A DNA stretch of 5,613 nucleotides from NCBI GenBank assembly GCA_029935135.1, contig JAOZKX010000167.1:1-5613 (forward strand), written 5' to 3'. Shown one piece after another: positions 1 to 4,658 of this stretch. Source of the stretch: Desulfocapsa sp. (GTDB taxonomy: Bacteria; Desulfobacterota; Desulfobulbia; Desulfobulbales; Desulfocapsaceae). The notes under the pieces are model-generated. The model did not search any database. It was not told where the DNA came from and saw only the letters and a list, made by a program, of their open reading frames with translations. A program made the position numbers and the translations under genes. The first letter of the stretch is position 1. Every line of letters starts with the position of its first letter.

Positions 1-719
1 TGCTCATTGCCATTCTTGAAATTGCGCAGGCCGGAGAAGTATCGATGGAGCAGCTGACCGGTTCCTGGGCCGGTGCCATGGGACACACACAGTTTATTCC
101 CACAAGTTATCTTGCCTATGGTATCGATATGGATGGGGACGGGCGGCGTGATATCTGGAAATCCATACCGGATGCCCTGGCTACTGCTGCGAATCTCCTC
201 CATATGAATAAGTGGCGTACAGGAAAACCGTGGGGCTATGAAGTTCGGGTGCCTGCTGCTGGCGTTCGTTTTAAAGGGGAAACGAAAACCCTGGCCCAGT
301 GGCAGAAACTTGGTTTTGTTCGCCCCCGGGGGCAGGCCTTTGCAGAGCTACAGGAAAATGCTGAACTGAAGATGATTGGTGGAGATAGTGGACCCGGTTT
401 TCTGGCTATGCATAACTTTTTCGTTTTGAAACGGTATAATAATTCTGATTTTTATGCTTTGGCAGTGGGGCTTTTGTCCAGGCATCTGGCTGGTAAAAAG
501 GGGATGGCGCAGTCCTGGCCACGGCCGGCAGGAGCACTCTCTGGAGAAGAAAAGTTTGAACTGCAGGAACTGCTCAGTGCAAAGGGCTTTTATTCGGGAG
601 GGGTTGATGGCCGGATTGGCACGAATACCAAAAAAGGGATTAAAGCATTTCAACGACAACAGGGGAATGCGCCGGACGGCAAAGCAACCGTGAATCTTCT
701 TGAAGCCCTGAGGCGTTGA
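1..719 (+). CDS. MltB-family lytic murein transglycosylase with C-terminal peptidoglycan-binding domain (5' partial)
   Basis: The frame is open from base 3, so the gene starts upstream of the window; 238 residues are visible. Residues 1-165 match the second half of the SLT_2 (MltB/Slt35) catalytic domain. Visible signs are GSWAGAMGHTQFIPTSY, which is the family's active-site-cleft motif, and the late motif YALAVGLLSR. DMDGDGRRD (visible residues 42-50) resembles the EF-hand-type calcium loop of Slt35. The catalytic glutamate and any signal peptide or lipobox lie upstream of the window. Residues 180-238 form a PG_binding_1 domain (LQELLSAKGFYSGGVDG, then a KKGIKAFQRQQG helix). By family knowledge the enzyme cleaves the MurNAc-GlcNAc bond in the periplasm and forms 1,6-anhydro-muropeptides. 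The stop at 717-719 lies just before the downstream flavoprotein gene, suggesting cotranscription. The ATG at 45 is internal and not the true start. Confidence 0.93.
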   Translation, partial: LIAILEIAQAGEVSMEQLTGSWAGAMGHTQFIPTSYLAYGIDMDGDGRRDIWKSIPDALATAANLLHMNKWRTGKPWGYEVRVPAAGVRFKGETKTLAQWQKLGFVRPRGQAFAELQENAELKMIGGDSGPGFLAMHNFFVLKRYNNSDFYALAVGLLSRHLAGKKGMAQSWPRPAGALSGEEKFELQELLSAKGFYSGGVDGRIGTNTKKGIKAFQRQQGNAPDGKATVNLLEALRR

Positions 720-733
720 AGAAAGATATGGAT

Positions 734-1327
734 ATGCGGCGGAAACAATGTGAAATTACAGATGGGCAGCAGATAGAAAAGATACTGTGCAGTTGTACTG
801 TTGGGCGGTTGGCAACTGTTGGAGAAGATGATTTTCCCTATGTTACACCGGTGAATTATGTGTGGTTTCGGGATGCTATCTATTTTCACAGTGCTCCTGC
901 AGGAGAAAAGCTGGACAATATCAAGCGCAGGGCAAAGGTCTGTTTTGAAGTGGATATCCCACTTGCATACTTGGGTTTCTCCTCCAGTGGCGGGGAAAAT
1001 CCATGTAAGTTAACACAGTTGTACCAGTGTGTAGTTATACGCGGCAAGGCCGCAATCGTTACCGGGAGAGAAGAAAAAGCTGAGGTGTTAAATGCGCTGA
1101 CCAGAAGTCACGAACCCGGTGCTAAGTTTTTACCGGTGACGGCAGAAATGCCGGCCTTGTCAGCATGTACGGTTGTCCGGGTGATGCCTGACCACATTTC
1201 AGCAAAAGGCAACCTGCTGCAGGGAAAAGATGATGATAAGATAGCATCTGTCTGTGAGTTTCTCCAGCAGCGAGGCGAAAACCTCGACAGACAGACAGTG
1301 GCAGCAATTAAGGAGTTAGGTAAATGA
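734..1327 (+). CDS. Pyridoxamine 5'-phosphate oxidase-like FMN-binding protein (NimA-like family)
   Basis: This 197-residue protein has the split-barrel flavin-binding fold. Residues 20-75 carry the family pattern CTVGRLATV, then PYVTPVNYVW, then IYFHSAPAGEKLDNIKR. These correspond to the FMN-phosphate and isoalloxazine contacts of PNPOx-like and NimA-like proteins. Length and N-terminus (MRRK, then an EITD helix) fit the family of small flavoproteins loosely annotated as 5-nitroimidazole-resistance-like. The substrate cannot be read from sequence; a cytoplasmic FMN-dependent reductase or an FMN- or heme-binding role is the family expectation. I chose the ATG at 734 because homologues usually begin M-R-R-K. 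The ATG at 728 and a TTG at 716 that overlaps the upstream stop are in frame but less likely. The Shine-Dalgarno is weak (GAAAG at 721-725). It follows the transglycosylase gene by 14 bp. Its 3' end overlaps the convergent zinc-ribbon gene by 12 bp. Confidence 0.87.
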   Translation: MRRKQCEITDGQQIEKILCSCTVGRLATVGEDDFPYVTPVNYVWFRDAIYFHSAPAGEKLDNIKRRAKVCFEVDIPLAYLGFSSSGGENPCKLTQLYQCVVIRGKAAIVTGREEKAEVLNALTRSHEPGAKFLPVTAEMPALSACTVVRVMPDHISAKGNLLQGKDDDKIASVCEFLQQRGENLDRQTVAAIKELGK

Positions 1328-1486
1328 GTTGCTGCCGCCGGAGTGCAGCAGCTCTCCAGCAGGCATATAGCGCATCTCAGTACCGCAGTTCCGACAGCGG
1401 TAGAATGTGTCTCCCTTGGTAAACTCATCAGTTCCCGGCTCTTTACAGGTCATACAGGTTGGGATTGGTATATCACTTTTACTCAT
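1316..1486 (-). CDS. Small zinc-ribbon protein, 56 aa
   Basis: The frame gives a 56-residue protein beginning MSKSDIPIPTCMTCKEPG. Two CxxC knuckles lie at C11-x2-C14 and C31-x2-C34, the second in FYRCRNCGTEMRY. Two such pairs 17 residues apart are the normal spacing of a zinc ribbon (rubredoxin-like zinc knuckle). The C-terminus (AGELLHSGGSNSFT) is probably disordered. The gene starts 22 bp after the CBS-protein stop and runs in the same direction, so it is likely the last gene of the five-gene operon. Its stop lies inside the last codons of the convergent flavoprotein gene. Function is unknown; a zinc- or redox-sensing partner of the neighbouring proteins, or an RNA/DNA-binding accessory, are guesses. 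It is too short for a usual 60-residue gene-caller cutoff. The upstream Shine-Dalgarno is poor (GAAAA). Confidence 0.75.
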   Translation of the reverse strand: MSKSDIPIPTCMTCKEPGTDEFTKGDTFYRCRNCGTEMRYMPAGELLHSGGSNSFT

Positions 1487-1508
1487 TTTTCAGCATTGTT
1501 GAAGGATA

Positions 1509-1925
1509 TTAAAAAAGTTCATTGTCGAGAATCAGGGAAGACAAGGAAATGACACCAATAAGCTCTCCCTTTTCCTCCACCGGGGCTCTACGGATACCGG
1601 CATGGTATAGCAGGCGGGCAACATAACGGATATCCATGTCTGCCGGTACGGTGATAACGGGTTTGGTCATGATTTCATAAACATTGACTTCAGCCGGAGA
1701 ACGACCGGCAACCAGCACTCCTTTTATGAAGTCCTGAATGACCACTATGCCCCAGGCATCATCGTCATGTCGTTTCTGGACAAGCAGGCATCTGCTTCTT
1801 TCAGAGCGCATTTTGGCTGCAGCTTCCTGAGCTGTGGCCATGCCGTCAATGAACACAAAACTCTTTTCCAGTACATCTTTTGCCCGTATTATTGTCTTGT
1901 TGTCATCTGCCACAATCTTCTCCAT
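1509..1925 (-). CDS. Two-CBS-domain protein
   Basis: This 138-residue protein consists of a Bateman pair and little else. CBS1 covers about residues 14-72: AKDVL, then ATAQEAAAKM, RCLLVQ, and GIVVIQDFIKGVL. CBS2 covers about 83-134: VYEIMTKPVITVPADMDIRYVARLLYHAGIRRAPV, then GELIGVISLSSLI. Such pairs typically bind AMP, ATP, SAM or related adenosine ligands in the cleft between the two domains. There is no attached catalytic domain, so it probably acts by binding a partner. It lies 72 bp downstream of the P-II gene, in the same direction, within a cluster led by two DUF1538 membrane proteins. The likely role, by inference, is cytoplasmic energy-state sensing for that transporter. There is no good Shine-Dalgarno before the ATG at 1925. 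The AT-rich 72-bp gap could hold a secondary promoter, but I see no clear -35/-10 pair. Confidence 0.88.
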   Translation of the reverse strand: MEKIVADDNKTIIRAKDVLEKSFVFIDGMATAQEAAAKMRSERSRCLLVQKRHDDDAWGIVVIQDFIKGVLVAGRSPAEVNVYEIMTKPVITVPADMDIRYVARLLYHAGIRRAPVEEKGELIGVISLSSLILDNELF

Positions 1926-1997
1926 TATTCAAAATATAAATCACTCACTTAACGAAAGTATTTTCTCCAATGAAAAACAAGAAAATAAGTCCCGTCC

Positions 1998-2345
1998 TTA
2001 AAAATAACTTTCCCGAACTTCTTCTTTAAATTTCTCCATTTGGCTTTCCAGTCCAATGACATTTTCAATTGGAACGACAAAGGCTATTCCTGTCCCAGGT
2101 TCATGAAATTTCCCGGCTTCCTTTATTGCAGCAAGGATTTCATCAACACAATGTTCCTCGATGAGAAGCATAATGATATCTGTCTGTGCTTCGAGGGAAA
2201 GACCAAAAAAACTCTTCGCCTCACGGATACCCGTTCCCCTGGCTGGAATGATTGTGGCCCCGGTCGCCCCTGCCGCCTTTGCTGCATCGACAATGTCATC
2301 TGTGATACCGGGTTTTACCGAGGACAAAATAAGTTTAAAACGCAT
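1998..2345 (-). CDS. Divergent P-II family signalling protein
   Basis: This 115-residue protein has P-II-like length and layout. Beta-1 is MRFKLILSSVKPG, a helix follows (DIVDAAKAAGATGATII), then a T-loop region ARGTGIREAKSFFGLSLEAQ, beta-3 TDIIMLLIEE, helix CVDEILAAIKEAG, and a B-loop-like segment HEPGTGIAFVVPIENVIGL (81-99). P-II trimers bind ATP/ADP and often 2-oxoglutarate, and control transporters and enzymes through the T-loop. Here the T-loop is shorter than in GlnB/GlnK and has no tyrosine at the uridylylation position, so classical GlnD modification is not expected. The B-loop also departs from the usual TGxxGDGK pattern. The gene follows DUF1538-B by 12 bp with a good GGAG Shine-Dalgarno. 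By analogy with GlnK-AmtB and SbtB-SbtA, its partner is probably the adjacent DUF1538 membrane pair. Confidence 0.88.
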   Translation of the reverse strand: MRFKLILSSVKPGITDDIVDAAKAAGATGATIIPARGTGIREAKSFFGLSLEAQTDIIMLLIEEHCVDEILAAIKEAGKFHEPGTGIAFVVPIENVIGLESQMEKFKEEVRESYF

Positions 2346-2352
2346 TGTGTAT

Positions 2353-2356
2353 CTCC
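2353..2356 (-). promoter_or_regulatory. Ribosome binding site of the P-II gene
   Basis: On the minus strand GGAG stands 7 nt before the ATG at 2345. It lies just after the stop codon of DUF1538-B, as expected for coupled translation. It is the clearest Shine-Dalgarno in the minus-strand cluster, and it supports the ATG at 2345 as start. Confidence 0.7.
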
Positions 2357-2357
2357 A

Positions 2358-3131
2358 TTATTTTTTTCTTCGTTTTGTTTTCCATTCCATCAGTTGTGCA
2401 TATCCCATCACTGCAATAATTGGAAAAAGACTGGCAAAGGCAATAAGGCCAAAGCCATCAAGGGCTGGGTTCCTTCCCGGTACTGTGCTGGCCAGTCCCA
2501 GACCCAGTGCCGCTACAAGAGGTACGGTCACTGTGGAAGTTGTAACTCCACCCGAATCATAGGCCAGGGCTACAATGCTTTTAGGGGCAAAGATGGTCTG
2601 CACAATAACAATGAGATAGCCCACAAGAATATACAAATACAATGGGGTGCCACTGACGATACGAAAGGTTCCAAGACTTATGCCAAAGGCGACCCCAATG
2701 GCTACTGTGATTCGTAATCCCCAGGTGGAAATTGTTCCGGCAGATACTTCGTTGGCCTTATAGGCTACAGCAATAAGAGAAGGTTCGGCAATGGTTGTTG
2801 CAAAACCTATCATGGCAGCAAAAAGATAGATCCATCCATATGCCGTCCAGTCCGCATGGGTGAGGATCTTGTCTGCTGTCCCATAAATAAAGGCGGGATC
2901 AGACAACTGGGTCGCCATAATTTTACCCAGAGGAAACAGTGCTTTTTCCAATCCGGCTAGAAAGAGGGCAAGGCCCAGGACAACATAGACACCACCAATT
3001 ACGACGCGTTTTAAATGGGGGATTTTTTGTCGCAGCACCAGAAGCTGAAACACCGCAATAAGTAAAACGATGGGTGTTACATCTCTGCAGGTAGCAAAAA
3101 ATATTACACTGAAGTCTTTAATAAATTCCAC
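2358..3131 (-). CDS. DUF1538 membrane protein, second subunit (UmpB-like)
   Basis: This is a 257-residue polytopic inner-membrane protein of the DUF1538 family. Hydrophobic segments lie near residues 19-35, 43-63, 98-122, 138-158, 164-183 and 226-248, and the C-terminal tail is basic (KTKRRKK). Conserved polar-in-membrane motifs are ATTIAEPSLIAVA (111-123), [20 protein letters not shown] (191-210) and [13 protein letters not shown] (225-237). It is clearly a paralogue of the gene upstream, aligned over its whole length, so the two likely form a heterodimer. From memory, a DUF1538 pair called UmpAB in Halomonas zhaodongensis was reported as a two-component Na+(Li+,K+)/H+ antiporter; a matching role here is inferred, and which subunit is A or B is not certain. 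The start is GTG at 3131, 17 bp after the upstream stop, with a weak Shine-Dalgarno (GGAT). Confidence 0.9.
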   Translation of the reverse strand: MEFIKDFSVIFFATCRDVTPIVLLIAVFQLLVLRQKIPHLKRVVIGGVYVVLGLALFLAGLEKALFPLGKIMATQLSDPAFIYGTADKILTHADWTAYGWIYLFAAMIGFATTIAEPSLIAVAYKANEVSAGTISTWGLRITVAIGVAFGISLGTFRIVSGTPLYLYILVGYLIVIVQTIFAPKSIVALAYDSGGVTTSTVTVPLVAALGLGLASTVPGRNPALDGFGLIAFASLFPIIAVMGYAQLMEWKTKRRKK

Positions 3132-3148
3132 AGGATCCGTTGTTTTTA

Positions 3149-3883
3149 TTATTTAAAGATGAGCAGTCCATATCCCATAACAAAGATCATGGGAAGAAGA
3201 GAGGCAAAGGCAATAAGGCCAAAACCATCTGTCAGGGGGCTTCTGCCACGAATCGTTGATGCAAGCCCCACTCCCAGGGCAGCAACAAGAGGGACCGTGA
3301 TGGTGGAAGTGGTTACCCCGCCGGCATCGTAGGCAATGCCTATAATCTCTTTGGGGGCAATGGTGGTCATAAGCATTACCAGTACATAGCCACCGATAAT
3401 CAAATAATGGATGGGCCAGCCGCGAAGGATACGCAAGACTCCTATCAGGATTGCCAGCCCAACAGAGAAGGCAACGGACATGCGAAGCCCAAAGGCATAG
3501 CTCTTAAGGGATTCAGGGCTTGGATCAATCAGTGCTCCCCGACCGGCAATGTCTGCAGCTTTTGCAGCCACAGCAATAAGGGCAGGTTCGGCAACAGTGG
3601 TTGAAAAGCCAAGGGAAAAAGAAAAAATGAGAAGCCAGAAAAGACTTCCCTTTCTAGCCAGAGCCTGAGCCATGGCTTCACCAATGGGGAATAAGCCCAT
3701 CTCCAGGCCTTGAATAAAGAGACTGAGCCCCAGCACGATAAGAAGGGTGCCAAAGAGGACTTCTCCAATCTGGGGCAAGGGCTGGCGTATGACTATGATT
3801 TGAAAAAAAGCAATGACCAGAACAATGGGAAGTAAATCAGTACAGGCGTTCTTGAGCTTTTTCAGTATAGCAGCGACAATCAT
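3149..3883 (-). CDS. DUF1538 membrane protein, first subunit (UmpA-like)
   Basis: This is a 244-residue polytopic membrane protein and the first gene of the minus-strand cluster. Hydrophobic segments lie near residues 17-33, 42-64, 81-106, 133-153, 158-177 and 222-243. Motifs shared with its neighbour are [16 protein letters not shown] (94-109), [20 protein letters not shown] (185-204), and [21 protein letters not shown] (219-239; the first 20 residues are nearly the same in both). Glycine/threonine-rich stretches with a buried acidic residue (E99, D186, D219) suit cation transport. In many genomes DUF1538 occurs as adjacent halves or one fused protein of about twice this length; here it is split. 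Cation/proton antiport is inferred from the reported UmpAB pair. The ATG at 3883 is chosen because the two paralogues align from their first residues; GGTGA lies 4 nt before it. Confidence 0.9.
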   Translation of the reverse strand: MIVAAILKKLKNACTDLLPIVLVIAFFQIIVIRQPLPQIGEVLFGTLLIVLGLSLFIQGLEMGLFPIGEAMAQALARKGSLFWLLIFSFSLGFSTTVAEPALIAVAAKAADIAGRGALIDPSPESLKSYAFGLRMSVAFSVGLAILIGVLRILRGWPIHYLIIGGYVLVMLMTTIAPKEIIGIAYDAGGVTTSTITVPLVAALGVGLASTIRGRSPLTDGFGLIAFASLLPMIFVMGYGLLIFK

Positions 3884-3902
3884 CCATTCACCATTTCGTG
3901 CA

Positions 3903-3910
3903 ATATCATT
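3903..3910 (+). repeat. Left copy of 8-bp direct repeat (putative target duplication)
   Basis: ATATCATT abuts the left terminal inverted repeat, and an identical copy abuts the right one at 4065-4072. Its position exactly at both outer ends suggests a target-site duplication rather than chance. Confidence 0.5.
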
Positions 3911-4064
3911 CTTGATTACCCCTCAAGCTCAGCTTTGTTGCATAGTGCTGTAGGAGCTCGCCCCTGCGAGCGAATAAATATGTTGCCAAACCTGGAAGAT
4001 CGCTCGCAGGGGCGAGCTCCTACATTTCGATTTAGCAGTTACCTGAGTTTTGATGGTAATCAGG
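3911..4064. mobile_element. MITE-like element, about 154 bp, with REPIN core
   Basis: The ends 3911-3932 and 4043-4064 are imperfect inverted repeats, matching at 16 of 22 positions. They share TGATTACC near the tip and CTCAG at the inner end. Directly outside both ends stands the same 8-bp direct repeat ATATCATT (3903-3910 and 4065-4072), as left by target duplication. Between them is a perfect 25-bp inverted pair (listed separately). There is no coding capacity, so any mobilising transposase would act in trans. It lies between the DUF1538 operon and the divergent LVIVD gene. The inverted and direct repeats are seen in sequence; the mobile-element reading is inferred. Confidence 0.55.
3949..4024. 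repeat. REPIN-type doublet of two inverted REP sequences
   Basis: The arms 3949-3973 and 4000-4024 are perfect 25-bp inverted copies around a 26-nt spacer. Each arm has the GTAG head typical of REP elements (3950-3953 on plus), followed by its own small palindrome, GCTCGC-CCCT-GCGAGC (3956-3971). This is the build of REPINs mobilised by RAYT (TnpA-REP) transposases. As RNA the whole would fold into one long hairpin, or into two short ones. There is no T-run after it, so it is not a standard intrinsic terminator, though it could stabilise or attenuate transcripts. Confidence 0.85.
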
Positions 4065-4090
4065 ATATCATTTCTGCTTGCTGGTGACAA
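4062..4090 (-). promoter_or_regulatory. Candidate sigma-70 promoter of the DUF1538 operon
   Basis: On the minus strand TTGTCA (4085-4090, 5 of 6 to consensus) is followed after 17 nt by TATCCT (4062-4067, 4 of 6). Its -10 spans the junction between the putative target duplication and the MITE end. If used, the operon mRNA would have a leader of about 170 nt containing the REPIN hairpin. This is only a pattern match. No better pair was found between 3884 and 3948. Confidence 0.3.
4065..4072 (+). repeat. Right copy of 8-bp direct repeat (putative target duplication)
   Basis: This is identical to 3903-3910 and in the same orientation, directly outside the right inverted end of the MITE-like element. 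Confidence 0.5.
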
Positions 4091-4557
4091 TCAGTGCTCA
4101 ATAGACCTTCAAACATGAGTCTATACGGGTGTGGCAACAGCCAACGAAGAAATTGTTAATTTTATTTCAACAGTATCTGCTTTATCGGAAGTTATTGCAA
4201 GCTTTCCGCCCCGTTTTCCCACTACAGCCAAAAGAATCTCGTTGAGGGGCTGGTTACAACTCCCGGAAAAACGAAAAAATGTTACTATATCATGTTCTTC
4301 CTGTTTTGTAGTGATGGTCCGTTTGTTGCCGCCTTCCAACTGTTCCAGGCAGAATGCATAAGTGCGGTAGAATACATGCTGGACAATGCCGGGTCGTTCT
4401 ACACACTGGGCAGGGTTGAGCCAAGCGTATGTCGCTTTGTTATTTTCACAGCTGCCCTATGAGCGCTTGATGGGTTCCCAGCCGCTCTCGTCCTGATTCC
4501 AGTGCCTCCGCAGCATTTTTTTAACTTGTTGAAATGTCGATTGTATTTCTTGGGTTG

Positions 4558-4586
4558 TTGACGGAGCACTGACTTGTTTGTATAAT
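4558..4586 (+). promoter_or_regulatory. Sigma-70 promoter of the LVIVD-repeat gene
   Basis: TTGACG (4558-4563, 5 of 6 to consensus) and TATAAT (4581-4586, perfect) are separated by exactly 17 nt. Transcription should begin near 4593, giving a leader of about 65 nt before the ATG at 4659. This is the best promoter match in the window and supports housekeeping-sigma expression of the exported protein. Confidence 0.72.
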
Positions 4587-4644
4587 GAAGGGTGGTGTTT
4601 TTGGGTTGTATCTTGCGAGTCTGCCACTTTATCCGACAAATACA

Positions 4645-4650
4645 AGAGGA
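4645..4650 (+). promoter_or_regulatory. Ribosome binding site of the LVIVD-repeat gene
   Basis: AGAGGA is placed 8 nt before the ATG at 4659. Together with the signal peptide that begins there, it fixes the start. Confidence 0.75.
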
Positions 4651-4658
4651 TAGCGACT

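Noticed and set aside
348..693. Minus- and plus-strand alternative frames inside the transglycosylase
   Set aside because: The transglycosylase and peptidoglycan-binding domain fully explain this stretch.
716..1327. TTG start at 716 for the flavoprotein, overlapping the transglycosylase stop
   Set aside because: An ATG at 734 gives the usual family N-terminus (MRRK), and GAGG before the TTG is only 2 nt away, too close to serve.
1328..1352. 8-bp GC-rich stem with 9-nt loop just after the flavoprotein stop
   Set aside because: No T-run follows on either strand, and the bases are coding for the zinc-ribbon protein, so it is not a convincing terminator.
1343..1552. 69-codon plus-strand frame after the flavoprotein gene
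   Set aside because: It is antisense to the zinc-ribbon gene, whose CxxC pairs are much more convincing.
2040..2717. 225-codon plus-strand frame antisense to the P-II and DUF1538-B genes
   Set aside because: It has no recognisable domain, and the opposite strand carries two clear family members over the same bases.
4101..4124. Short inverted repeat ATAGAC/GTCTAT with 12-nt spacing
   Set aside because: Only 6 bp of stem, with no T-run or linked motif; likely chance.
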